Source: Alphaproteobacteria bacterium (GTDB taxonomy: Bacteria > Pseudomonadota > Alphaproteobacteria > RF32 > CAG-239). From it: a stretch of DNA of 64,000 nt. The stretch covers positions 1 through 64,000 of the forward strand of contig CAAGHP010000014.1 of NCBI GenBank assembly GCA_900769705.1. The letters run 5' to 3'. Shown in pieces: positions 34,216 to 43,300 of the stretch; the first letter of the stretch is position 1, and every line of letters starts with the position of its first letter. A program made the position numbers and the translations under genes. The notes under the pieces were generated by a model. The model searched no databases. It worked only from the letters and a program-made list of their open reading frames with translations, and was not told the origin of the DNA.

Positions 34216-35607
34216 ATGAAAGAACTCCAAAAAATAAAATTATCCGGTGCGAATGTTTTTCCGCTGGTAGAAGGCGGTAAAGGCATTAACGGTACTGACG
34301 GCAAAAGCTCCGGCGCTTGGGCAAAAGAAGGCGGAGTCGGCACTATTTCTATGGTTAGTCCGACAGCTTTGGATAATAACGGCAAAGAAATTCCTGAACT
34401 GTTTCATGAAAAAATCCGTGAAAAGCGGCATCGTGAAATGGTGGAATATGCCGTAAAAGGAGGTATTTCACAGGCGCAGATTGCCCACGAAATTGCCGGC
34501 GGCAACGGCAGAATTCACATCAATATGCTGTGGGAAATGGCAGATTCCGAAGAGGTTATTACCCGTGTTTTAGAAGGCGCAAAGGGGCTTATTCACGGTG
34601 TTACCTGCGGTGCCGGTCTGCCATACAATCTGGGCGCTATTGCTTCGGCGCACGGCGTATATTACTATCCGATTGTTTCGTCGGCGCGTGCTATGCAGAT
34701 TTTGTGGAAACGCTCTTTCAAAAATTATGCAGAATATCTGGGTGGTGTGGTTTACGAAGACCCGTGGCTGGCCGGTGGACATAACGGATTGTCAAATGCC
34801 GAAAATCCGCTGGAGCCGCAGCGCCCATACGAAAGACTTGTGGTTCTGCGTAAGGTTTTGGTCGATTTGGGCTTGCCGGAACTGCCGATAATTATTGCCG
34901 GCGGTGTTTGGAGTTTGGCAGATTGGCAAGACTATATCAATAATCCGGAACTCGGCAATGTGGCTTTTCAGTTCGGTACCCGTCCGATGATTACAAAAGA
35001 AAGCCCAATTAGCGATGCGTGGAAAAATCTGATGCTGAATACTAAAAAAGGTGATGTTATTTTACAAAAATTCAGCCCGACCGGATTTTATTCTTCAGCT
35101 ATAAAAAATAATTTCTTAGCCAATTTAATGCGCCGTAAAGCAGCTGAAATTCCTTATGGCACAGAGATATCAGCCGAGTTCAGCCTACCGGTCGAGCTTT
35201 CTGTTTCCAAAACCGTTTATGTAGCATCGTCGGCGCAAAAGCATATTGCAGAACAAAAGCAGGCAGGATATACAATAATCAAAGAAACTCCAGATGCAAC
35301 GCTGGTATTTTTGACACCGGTTGAATGGCAGGAAATGCAGCAGCAGCGTGCGCATTGTGTCGGCTGTTTATCGCAATGCCAATTCTCGTGTTGGTCGCGT
35401 GCTAACGGCACCACCGGCAAAATACCTGACCCACGCACATATTGCATACACCATACTTTAATGGAAATCGGCCACGGAGGCGATGTGCAAAATAACTTGG
35501 CCTTTGCGGGGCACAATGTCTATCGTTTCGGTAGCGATCCGCTTTATGCTAATGGACATATTCCGAGCGTACACGAACTGTTTATGAACATTCTCGCCGG
35601 TAAATAA
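34216..35607 (+). CDS. Nitronate monooxygenase-like FMN protein with C-terminal Cys cluster
   Basis: A 463-residue TIM-barrel flavoprotein of the NPD/nitronate monooxygenase (FabK-like) group. Seen are GAWAKEGGVGTISMVSPT, HGVTCGAGLPYNLG, LAGGHNGLSN with the active-site type His, PIIIAGGVWS and AFQFGTRPM. The last 100 residues, with CVGCLSQCQFSCW and YCIHH, form a Cys-rich extension not found in the short enzymes. Substrate unknown. An AGAGGA site precedes the ATG. It is monocistronic, about 110 bases after the kinase. Confidence 0.85.
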   Translation: MKELQKIKLSGANVFPLVEGGKGINGTDGKSSGAWAKEGGVGTISMVSPTALDNNGKEIPELFHEKIREKRHREMVEYAVKGGISQAQIAHEIAGGNGRIHINMLWEMADSEEVITRVLEGAKGLIHGVTCGAGLPYNLGAIASAHGVYYYPIVSSARAMQILWKRSFKNYAEYLGGVVYEDPWLAGGHNGLSNAENPLEPQRPYERLVVLRKVLVDLGLPELPIIIAGGVWSLADWQDYINNPELGNVAFQFGTRPMITKESPISDAWKNLMLNTKKGDVILQKFSPTGFYSSAIKNNFLANLMRRKAAEIPYGTEISAEFSLPVELSVSKTVYVASSAQKHIAEQKQAGYTIIKETPDATLVFLTPVEWQEMQQQRAHCVGCLSQCQFSCWSRANGTTGKIPDPRTYCIHHTLMEIGHGGDVQNNLAFAGHNVYRFGSDPLYANGHIPSVHELFMNILAGK

Positions 35608-35700
35608 AAATGTCAAAATAGCTTGATAAAAAGGCCGTTAGAGCGAATTTTTTGAGCATAAAATTCTATTGTGACAAATGAAAGTATGTAATTCAGAACA

Positions 35701-35748
35701 AAATTCGTGTCTTATATTTGTTTGTTATCAAATATAAGACACGAATTT
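35701..35748. repeat. Perfect 20-bp inverted repeat
   Basis: Bases 35701-35720 are the exact reverse complement of 35729-35748, with an eight-base loop. There is no T-run on either side, so it is not a plain terminator. It lies in the 520-base gap 35608-36128, which otherwise holds only AT-rich DNA, two GTTTTA..AAAAC palindromes (35851-35865, 35967-35976) and the rpsM promoter. Confidence 0.75.
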
Positions 35749-36027
35749 ATGAATGTTGACGAATTTGGTATTAACAAGTTTTATAAGTTCATTCATGTCG
35801 TTTGATGTGTGGCTGAAAACGATAAGTTAAAGAATAAAGTGCGTTTTTTTGTTTTATAATAAAACGATTTGTTTTTTTGTATATCTGATTAACTGACGCA
35901 AGGATTTCCGGTTTAAGTAATATCCTTTAATGAAGACTTAAATATTTTCAGCGGATGATTTTTTTTGTTTTAAAACGATTGTTGTTTGATTTTGTGTAAA
36001 AAAAATAAATAAAGTGCATAAAAGGGG

Positions 36028-36056
36028 TTGACTCTGAAAAATATCACGCCTATAAT
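36028..36056 (+). promoter_or_regulatory. Strong sigma-70 promoter of rpsM-rpsK
   Basis: TTGACT (36028-36033), a 17-base spacer and a perfect TATAAT (36051-36056) predict a start near 36063, about 65 bases before rpsM. It makes rpsM the first gene of its own unit. Confidence 0.8.
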
Positions 36057-36128
36057 CCGCTTAATTTTGAAAAGTGGTGATCAACTTTTTGAATGTATTA
36101 GTTAATTGAAAGTAAATGGAGATTAAAT

Positions 36129-36497
36129 TTGGCTCGTATAGCTGGTGTAAACATTCCAAGCGCCAAGAGAATTGAAGTCGCACTGACTTATATCTTTGGT
36201 ATTGGTAGAAAATCTGCTCAAGATATTTGCGCAAAATCAGGAATTGACATGAACCGTCGTGTTAGTCAGCTTTCTGATGAAGAAATCATGAAAATCCGCG
36301 AAGTAATCGACAACGGATACCTTGTAGAAGGCGAATTGCGCCGTGAAGTTGGTACCAACATCAAAAGATTGATGGATTTAGGTTGCTACCGTGGTTTAAG
36401 ACATCGTAAAGGTCTGCCTGTTCGCGGTCAGAGCACAAAACAAAATGCTCGTACCCGTAAAGGTAAACGTAAAACCGTTGCGAATAAGAAGAAATAA
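36129..36497 (+). CDS. rpsM: 30S ribosomal protein S13
   Basis: S13 sits in the head of the small subunit and contacts tRNA and L5. The 122-residue product begins MARIAGVNIPSAKRIEVALTYIFGIG and ends in the basic GKRKTVANKKK tail. The start codon is TTG, seven bases after GGAG; the ATG at 36116 is out of frame, and the conserved opening proves the TTG. A rare start may limit translation. secY and adk, usually upstream, are absent. Confidence 0.96.
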   Translation: MARIAGVNIPSAKRIEVALTYIFGIGRKSAQDICAKSGIDMNRRVSQLSDEEIMKIREVIDNGYLVEGELRREVGTNIKRLMDLGCYRGLRHRKGLPVRGQSTKQNARTRKGKRKTVANKKK

Positions 36498-36512
36498 GTG
36501 AGGTAAGTGCAA

Positions 36513-36899
36513 ATGGCTAAAGCAATTCTGAAAAAGAAAAAAGAAAAAAAGAATATCACTTCCGGTGTGGCTCACGTTGATTCTTCTTTCAACAACACAA
36601 GAGTTACAATTACGGATGCTCAGGGTAATACCGTATCTTGGTCTACCGCCGGCGCACAAGGTTTTAAAGGCTCTAGAAAGTCTACTCCTTATGCTGCCCA
36701 AGTTGCCGCTGAAGAGGCTGGTAAAAAAGCTCAGGAAAACGGTATGAAAACTTTGGAAGTAGAAGTTAAAGGACCAGGATCTGGCAGAGAATCTGCAATC
36801 CGCGCATTACAGGTAATCGGTTTTACTATCACCACAATCCGTGATGTAACCCCAATTCCGCATAATGGTTGCCGTCTGAGAAAAAGACGTCGCGTCTAG
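36513..36899 (+). CDS. rpsK: 30S ribosomal protein S11
   Basis: S11 is a platform protein at the mRNA exit. The 128 residues contain GVAHVDSSFNNTRVTITDAQGN and end in the conserved PIPHNGCRLRKRRRV. I chose the ATG at 36513, nine bases after GAGG, over a GTG six bases earlier. It follows rpsM closely and precedes a terminator. Confidence 0.97.
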   Translation: MAKAILKKKKEKKNITSGVAHVDSSFNNTRVTITDAQGNTVSWSTAGAQGFKGSRKSTPYAAQVAAEEAGKKAQENGMKTLEVEVKGPGSGRESAIRALQVIGFTITTIRDVTPIPHNGCRLRKRRRV

Positions 36900-36912
36900 T
36901 TATTATTTTGGC

Positions 36913-36948
36913 ACAGGCCTTATCTAAGGCCTGTTGCCGTGTTTTTTT
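36913..36948 (+). terminator. Terminator between rpsK and rpoA
   Basis: ACAGGCCTTA (36913-36922) pairs with TAAGGCCTGT (36925-36934), extended by GGCA/TGCC, and a seven-T run follows at 36942-36948. It separates the ribosomal genes from rpoA. Confidence 0.75.
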
Positions 36949-36963
36949 ATATGTACATATAAC
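36934..36963 (+). promoter_or_regulatory. Possible promoter of rpoA
   Basis: TTGCCG (36934-36939), 18 bases, then TATAAC (36958-36963). It overlaps the terminator arm and would start transcription about 17 bases before the rpoA GTG. Support is moderate. Confidence 0.35.
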
Positions 36964-36986
36964 TTATCAAGAAAAGGACAAAACCG

Positions 36987-37997
36987 GTGATTCAAAAGAA
37001 TTGGCAAGAACTTATTAAACCAACTAATTTGCAGGTTACTCAAGATGAGGCTGCTCACAAAGCAAAAATAGTGGTTGAACCTTTAGAGAGAGGCTTCGGT
37101 CTGACTTTAGGTAATGCGTTGAGAAGAGTTTTACTGTCCTCACTGCAAGGCGGTGCTGTTTCCGCTATTAAAATTGATGGTGTTTTGCATGAGTTTTCTG
37201 TAATTCCTGGCGTTCGCGAAGACGTTACAGATATTGTGTTGAACATTAAAGAGCTGGCTGTTGCCGTACACTCTGACAGCGCAAAAACAATGACATTGAA
37301 AGCCGAGGGCCCTTGCGTGGTTACTGCGGCTATGATTGAAACCGGTCACGATGTTGAAATTATGAATCCGGAACATGTGATTTGCACATTGGATGCCGGT
37401 GCAAAAATCAATATGGAATTAACCGTTACCACTGGTAAGGGGTATGTTCCGGCTTATAACAGCAAATCAGCAGATGCTCCTATTGGCTTGATTGCTGTAG
37501 ATGCAATTTATTCTCCGGTTACCAAAGTTTCTTACAAAGTTGAAAACACTCGTGTAGGTCAAATTACAGACTATGATAAATTGACTATGAATGTTGAAAC
37601 AAACGGTGTCGTTTCTCCGGAAGACGCAGTTGCCTTGGCAGCCCGCATTTTGCAAGACCAGTTGAAGCCGTTTATTAACTTTGACGAACCGGAAAGCGAA
37701 TCCGAAGATGTTCATGAAGAATTACCGTTTAATCGTAATTTATTGCGTAAGGTTGATGAACTTGAGTTGTCTGTTCGTTCTGCTAACTGCCTGAAAAACG
37801 ACAATATCATCTATATTGGTGATTTGGTTCAAAAGACAGAGGCAGAAATGCTGCGTACTCCGAACTTTGGCCGTAAATCTTTGAATGAAATCAAAGAAGT
37901 GTTAGCTAAAATGGGTATTCATCTTGGTATGGAAACTCCGGGGTGGCCGCCTGAAAATATTGAAGAGTTGATTAAGCGTTGTGATGAACACTTCTAA
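36987..37997 (+). CDS. rpoA: RNA polymerase alpha subunit
   Basis: The 336 residues comprise the N-terminal dimerisation domain (EPLERGFGLTLGNALRRVLLSSLQGGAV) and the C-terminal DNA-binding domain (SVRSANCLKNDNIIYIGDLV, TPNFGRKSLNEIKEVLAKMG), joined by an acidic linker. The start is GTG at 36987 after AAAGGA. rplQ, which nearly always follows rpoA, is missing; a palindrome begins at the rpoA stop codon. Confidence 0.97.
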   Translation: MIQKNWQELIKPTNLQVTQDEAAHKAKIVVEPLERGFGLTLGNALRRVLLSSLQGGAVSAIKIDGVLHEFSVIPGVREDVTDIVLNIKELAVAVHSDSAKTMTLKAEGPCVVTAAMIETGHDVEIMNPEHVICTLDAGAKINMELTVTTGKGYVPAYNSKSADAPIGLIAVDAIYSPVTKVSYKVENTRVGQITDYDKLTMNVETNGVVSPEDAVALAARILQDQLKPFINFDEPESESEDVHEELPFNRNLLRKVDELELSVRSANCLKNDNIIYIGDLVQKTEAEMLRTPNFGRKSLNEIKEVLAKMGIHLGMETPGWPPENIEELIKRCDEHF

Positions 37998-38124
37998 AAT
38001 TGCGCTTAGCGGTGCATCTAGCATCTAAAACTGCGAAAGAGAGAAAATTCACGTACTTCTGTGTACGCTAAAATTTTCTCTCTTCTTGTTTCAGGCACTA
38101 TCTACGCCACTAATCGCAATTTTA
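37995..38124. repeat. 130-bp imperfect palindrome starting at the rpoA stop
   Basis: Outer arms 37995-38014 and 38105-38124 match as inverted repeats at 16 of 20 positions. Inside, GAGAGAAAATT (38039-38049) pairs with AATTTTCTCTC (38072-38082), and CGTAC (38052-38056) with GTACG (38063-38067) at the tip. The transcript could fold into one long hairpin. The gap 37998-38470 has no gene I can support. Confidence 0.65.
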
Positions 38125-38130
38125 CATTTA

Positions 38131-38190
38131 GCTGCTTGCAAGACTTTTTCTTATGTACTTTCTATGTATACTACGAAAAAGTCTTGCAGC
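38131..38190. repeat. Second palindrome downstream of rpoA
   Basis: GCAAGACTTTTTC (38138-38150) is the exact inverted copy of 38175-38187, flanked by GCTGC/GCAGC-like ends, with a 24-base loop. It follows the first palindrome after six bases, and may belong to the same element. Confidence 0.65.
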
Positions 38191-38426
38191 GTATTAGGCT
38201 CATTATTCGAATTGTAAAGGGCTTGGGCTGCGGTGGTGAATAAAAAACTTGCAACAATTCCTAGGCTGGCATTTACTGGCATTTATAGGTATAGTAATTA
38301 CCTGATTTATTTCGGAAATTTTTTTGAACCGGTACTTATATACAAAATAATAAGGCAAATTTACTGACTAAATAAGAGCCTTCTTTGCTAAAAGTTTTGG
38401 AACAACGCCTTGTAAACCGAATAAAA

Positions 38427-38460
38427 AATCCCTTAATCAGTAACACTGAATTAAGGGATT
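38427..38460 (-). terminator. Terminator after the orphan gene at 38471
   Basis: AATCCCTTAAT (38427-38437) pairs with ATTAAGGGATT (38450-38460); on the minus strand the stem runs into TTTTTT. It lies ten bases past the stop. Confidence 0.75.
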
Positions 38461-38470
38461 GTGCATAAAA

Positions 38471-38893
38471 TCAGAAATTTTTGCCTCGGTTGAGCAAATA
38501 TTCAATTAGTTTGTCAATGTCGTATGCTTTACCAATAAGATGTGTGTAGTAATCGTATCCAAAGCATTCACGAAAAATTAGGCCGTCAAATTGGTCAAGT
38601 ACCAAAGTGTCTATCGGAGTGTAAAGTACAAAATCATTTTTGTTGCAAAACAAAAAACGTACCTTACCTCCAACATTTGCATTTTCAAATATACGAAATA
38701 GTGTATGAAAAAGCTTGTAAACATCGTGAATAGCCCACTCGTCGATATCATCGTAATCTTTATCATATTTTATGATGAGCAAATGTAAAAAACGAGTTTT
38801 GCCGAGAGGCAACTTTTTTATGGACAGTTCCAAATCTTTTGGACAGGCAGACTTTACTTGAGGCAAGAGTCTTTCAATAATTTCTTTTGACAT
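38471..38893 (-). CDS. Hypothetical cytoplasmic protein
   Basis: I do not recognise this 140-residue protein. It has no signal or membrane segment. It is rich in Leu, Phe, Asp and Tyr, with DKDYDDIDEWAIHDVYKLFH and a Cys/Phe stretch VRFLFCNKNDFVLYTP. Its promoter and SD-less A/T leader are of the same type as those of the genes at 51.4-58.4 kb, which suggests common origin or regulation. A terminator follows, so it is transcribed alone. Confidence 0.65.
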   Translation of the reverse strand: MSKEIIERLLPQVKSACPKDLELSIKKLPLGKTRFLHLLIIKYDKDYDDIDEWAIHDVYKLFHTLFRIFENANVGGKVRFLFCNKNDFVLYTPIDTLVLDQFDGLIFRECFGYDYYTHLIGKAYDIDKLIEYLLNRGKNF

Positions 38894-38939
38894 AGCAAAA
38901 TAATTTAAAGTGAAACATAAATATAAATTTTATGATTAA

Positions 38940-38968
38940 ATAATGCGCTTCCGATTGATTTTTGTCAA
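38940..38968 (-). promoter_or_regulatory. Promoter of the orphan gene at 38471
   Basis: On the minus strand a perfect TTGACA (38968-38963), 17 bases and CATTAT (38945-38940), then an A/T-only leader with no SD before the ATG. Confidence 0.6.
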
Positions 38969-38989
38969 GTAAATTTTAGGCGGGAGATA

Positions 38990-39742
38990 TTACTGCTCTT
39001 TCCAAATTAAAGGGTATATTGTTTGCCAGCCCTCTGAATGAGAAGCATTGGCAACAATGGTTATCAAACTGTTGTTCATCACAAAATTTTGCACAAGTTT
39101 CGGCGGTATGACAGTGTCATTTTCGCCGACATAATGATGCTGCGGAATTTGCATAAATTGCTTGCGGTAATTTTCCAGATTCAGTGATTCACTGAGGGGA
39201 ATAACATTATGATAGGCAGTCCAACTTGTGTGGTCGAGATTGCCGCCAATGGTAATAATTTTTTTTATATTAAGTCCGGTTTTTGCAGCAGAAATCAGTC
39301 CGGCAATCTGCGCACCGCCCGAAAATCCGACTAAGATAATTTGGTGCTTGCCGGCAATTTGTTTGACTGCGGCAAATTCGGCATTGATAATTTCCGGTGC
39401 AAAACGGGCAGTTGTCCAGTGGCGCGGAGCACAGATTTTGCTCATCACATATTGGCAGGGGCGAGCCAGATATATAACATTCGGCGAAGGGTCGCCAAAG
39501 GCAAGTTCTCTTACCAAGGTTCCATGCGGCGTCGGATTTACAGATGGATAGCCATGGGCGTCAAAAGCATAGCCGTCGCCTTCAATGTATATTTTATAGA
39601 CAGCCTTCGGATTGCTGATTTTTTGCCATGAAGCAAGAGTAAAATCGCTGGTTTCAATTCTTTTATAGCTAAACTCCGGCGGAACGGCAATGGTTTGGCA
39701 GCCGGCGGTTAAAAGCAGTGTGATTATCCAAAATTTTTTCAT
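38990..39742 (-). CDS. Alpha/beta-hydrolase lipoprotein
   Basis: The 250-residue product starts MKKFWIITLLLTAGC, a lipoprotein signal with Cys15. The fold is alpha/beta hydrolase: nucleophile elbow GFSGGAQ (Ser near residue 150), Asp in GENDTVIP and His in NASHSEG, completing a Ser-Asp-His triad. YIEGDGYAFDAHGYPSVNPTP precedes it. It should be a membrane-anchored esterase or peptidase of unknown substrate. A longer open frame upstream of 39742 has no support; the lipobox fixes the start. Confidence 0.85.
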   Translation of the reverse strand: MKKFWIITLLLTAGCQTIAVPPEFSYKRIETSDFTLASWQKISNPKAVYKIYIEGDGYAFDAHGYPSVNPTPHGTLVRELAFGDPSPNVIYLARPCQYVMSKICAPRHWTTARFAPEIINAEFAAVKQIAGKHQIILVGFSGGAQIAGLISAAKTGLNIKKIITIGGNLDHTSWTAYHNVIPLSESLNLENYRKQFMQIPQHHYVGENDTVIPPKLVQNFVMNNSLITIVANASHSEGWQTIYPLIWKEQ

Positions 39743-39866
39743 AAAGCTAATATAAGCTAAATACGGCAAAATGCCAAGCAAAAGAATGTGACAGAAAAAT
39801 ATGACAAAAAACTTGCTTTTAAATGAAAAGTGAAATAACATGCTAATGTATAAAAAGGGATTGAAA

Positions 39867-40241
39867 ATGCAATATAAAATGGATTTGAGTGAATTTTCGT
39901 TTAACAAAATAAAAGCCGGACGTCGGGTGGATATGCGCCTGTTTGATAAAAAGCGCCAGAGTCTGAAAATCGGCGATATGATAGAATATGAAAATATCAA
40001 TAATCCGCACGAGCATATTGAATGTTTGGTGCAAGGAATGGCTGTGTTTGATAACTTCAGCAATATGATTGACTGCCTGACGCCGCAAATGCTGGGGTAT
40101 GACGATAAAGAAGAAATCATTTTACGATTGAATCGTGCTTATTCTTTGGATTTGCAAAAAAATTTCAATGTTGTAGCGATTTTTATTAAAAATGTTGCAC
40201 CGGCTCTTAATTTGACGCGCAGCGCTAATTTTGAGCGCTAG
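39867..40241 (+). CDS. ASCH-domain (PUA-like) protein
   Basis: The 124-residue product has the ASCH pattern FNKIKAGRRVDMRLFDKKRQSLKIGDMIEYEN, a PUA-like fold linked to RNA binding or amidohydrolase activity. The second half (QGMAVFDNFSNMIDCLTPQMLG) follows the usual short family form. AAAAGGGA six bases upstream supports the ATG at 39867. It stands alone, divergent from the hydrolase. Confidence 0.75.
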   Translation: MQYKMDLSEFSFNKIKAGRRVDMRLFDKKRQSLKIGDMIEYENINNPHEHIECLVQGMAVFDNFSNMIDCLTPQMLGYDDKEEIILRLNRAYSLDLQKNFNVVAIFIKNVAPALNLTRSANFER

Positions 40242-40280
40242 TCAGATTATATCTTTAAAACTCTGAAATAAATTTTTAAT

Positions 40281-40306
40281 GTCTGAAAATTGTTGCAATT
40301 TTAGAC
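40281..40306 (+). promoter_or_regulatory. Palindrome over the promoter of the 1172-residue protein gene
   Basis: GTCT (40281) and AGAC (40303) enclose AAAATTG-TTG-CAATTTT. The -35 TTGCAA (40293-40298) lies inside it, followed after 17 bases by TAATCT (40316-40321). This layout fits an operator for a dimeric regulator. Confidence 0.45.
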
Positions 40307-40348
40307 AAAAGATGCTAATCTGATAAAAAATATATTATGGAGATAACA

Positions 40349-43300
40349 ATGGTCGAATATCAGAATTATGCGGAAGCAGTTGAAGATGAAGACTTCAAGG
40401 AATTTGTAAAACAAAATTGGAATCGAGATATTAAAGATGTCCGCGAGTGGGAATTGGCGGCAATGTTTTATAAGTTTAAAAGCCGCAACGGGACTTTGAA
40501 CGAGCAAGATAAAGATTTTTTGCAAAAAGTTGAAAATTCAGCGGCTCAGGAAGATTTGGATAAGCTGACCGATGTTCATTTTCCGGATAAGAAATATGCC
40601 GATTTGGCTCCGGAAGATAAAGCTTTTATTGCTGTTGAAAATAAAGAAACTAAAGAACGCAATGTGGCTTTGGAAGATATCAAGCAGTTTCTGGATGCTC
40701 AAAATTTGAGCGCGAATATCGAAAATACAACGAGGTCTGATGTAGCTTCGGCTCCAGCTGTACAGAATTTTGCTAACGATGAAGAAGTTTACAAGGCTTT
40801 TCATGAATTGGCAGATAAACATCGCTATACTCCAAATAATCAGCAGGATTTTGATGAATTTATAAGCCAAAAAGATGCTTATTTAGCCGATAAGACGCCA
40901 GAGCAAAAATCTGTAGTAGAAGAGCAGCTCGGACGCTTTCTGAATAATCAAGACCAAGATAAAATGTATTACGGCAATGAGCTTTATACGGTTGATGATA
41001 GTTTTAAAAAAATGTATGAAACCGCTGCTAAACCCAAAGAACAGGTTAATAACAATGTTCCTTTAGGCATTGTTATTGATGAAAATAAGGAAAAGCAGCC
41101 TCCGATAAAAGAAGCAACTGAACAAGAAGAGGCTCGGCTGCGCAGCTTTAATTCCGACCAAAACGACACTCTGCTGGATATGGTAAAAGTTGAAGCACTG
41201 CGCGATATGAAAGTAATTAGCGATGATGAGTGGAACAAAGTTCCTAAGCAGCCGGAAGAAATGATACAAGCCCGCATAGAGATGTTGAATGACAAGCTGC
41301 CGAAATTGTCGGATAAACAGTTGGCAGAATATGAAAGCCGCGTAACAGACAAAATGGTAAGCAATGATGAGCTGTTTAATCTTGTGCCGCCAGCTGCTCT
41401 GGCTAAAGCCTATACCGGTTTGGATAAACAGATTGCCGAAGAAAAAGACGATGCCCAAAAGCAGAATTTGGCAGCCAAAAAAGAAAAAATCGGCGCTCGT
41501 ATGGAGCAGCTGACAACTATGCTGGCAAACAAAGAACATACTTTTGATGATATGTATTTTGCCGATAAAACCAACATCGCCGATGTTTATGATGGCTATG
41601 TGCAGATGTATGATGCGCTGGATAAAAATTGGCGCGATGAAAAAAACAATAAGACATTGGCTATGCAAATGCGCCAGGGCGAACAGATGCTTGGAGAGCA
41701 ATTTGATGAATATAAAGCGCAATGGAATATTAAAGACGTGAGAGAAGGCGATGCCGATAAGCTGCAAAAGTATTATGAAGAACTGAATAATCAGTTAAAA
41801 GGCATTGAAATAGACGCCGAAACCGCTAAACTGGTCAGCAACTTTAAATTTTTGGATGACAAAGGTCAGGTTGAACCGCAGTTTGTTGATAAAGACGGCA
41901 ATCAAAGTGATGTTTACAGCGACGGAGCCAAAGTAATTGAAGGCAGCAAGCTTGATACTTCCATTCGTTTGGCAAAGCAAAATGTTTTGCTGGAAAACAT
42001 CGGCGTCGGCACTAAATTTAAAGCAGATGACTTACAGAAAGAAGTTTCAGCACAACTGCCGCAAACCTTGTATGCTTTGCATGTGGTAGATAAAGTGCAA
42101 AAAGGAGCAACAGAGCATCCGAAACAATTTACCGACAAAAAATTCTTAAATCAGTTTACAGCCGATTTGGCGAATCCGGATAAGCCGATGGCAATCAGCC
42201 ATCAGGCGTTTGCAGCCGGTGTGGATGAGGCCGTAAATGCAACGGCCGGATATGCCGATGCTTTGGCGCAAACAGTAGGCCGCGACAAGCCGGTTGTAAC
42301 ATCGGTGTTTAATCCAATTCAAGATTTGGATAAACGCGCAGACGCCCGCACCGATAACAAGACCAATAAGAAAACCGCCCGTATAGAAATGCTGAAACGT
42401 ACTGTTAAAGGTGCGGCTTCGGCTTTTCTGGTTTCCGGAGCTATTACCACTATCGGCACTATGGGAGCTAACAAGGTTGCCGGTATGGCAATCGGTACAA
42501 GCTTGGCGGTGGGTATGACATTATGGCAGATTCATAAATGGCGCAAACAGCAAAAGAAAGAGGGTAAACCTGCCGGCTTTAAAGCGATGTTGAAAAACCG
42601 AAAGCTGGTGATGACTGTGGCGACAACAGCGATGGGCGCAGCGGCGCTGGGCTTTGCCGCAACCGGAAATCCGGGAATGGCTTCGGCTTTAGGTATCGGC
42701 GCTTTGGCTGTCGGTACAACGAATGGCGTTATTTCAAATTATGGAGATTCACGCAAATCAGGACTAGGTAAATTTGAATCAGCCGGCTGGGCTGCAGTGC
42801 AGGCTATTGCTAATGTGGCCGGAGCTTACGGTGGGCGCGTGACCGCCAATATGGCTATAGATGCCTATAATCACGCTCATCCGGATAATGATTTGTTCCA
42901 GCACAAAGAGCAGGAAGTAACCAATCGCCGCGAAACCGTTTATGATGATGGTGTTAAAGAGCGGGCAAAGGCTACTGTCGGTAAATGGTATGCCGGTCAC
43001 GAGGATATGCTGCAGCAGCGTGTTGATGAAATCAATCAATATAATCAGGCTCACGGCACACACATTGATCCGTACCGCTATTTGATGGCAGCACATGACG
43101 CCGGCGCGCAGGCTCCGGATAATATGATGTTGCATAATCAGGGCGCACCGGATGTGGCTTCGCACGGTAATCATAAAGTTTTGGGTGCAGGCTGGAGTCA
43201 AGAGACCGGAATTTCTCAGCATGAAGTCAACAATCTGGCTCATTCTGTAACCAGCGACGGGCATGTTAATTTGTCGCCGGAATCGGTTAAAGCCTTTCAA

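Noticed and set aside
38061..38243. 60-codon frame after rpoA
   Set aside because: It runs through both palindromes and shows no resemblance to L17 or any other protein.
39743..40120. 126-codon N-terminal extension of the hydrolase lipoprotein
   Set aside because: The lipobox right after the ATG at 39742 sets the start; the extension overlaps the divergent ASCH gene.
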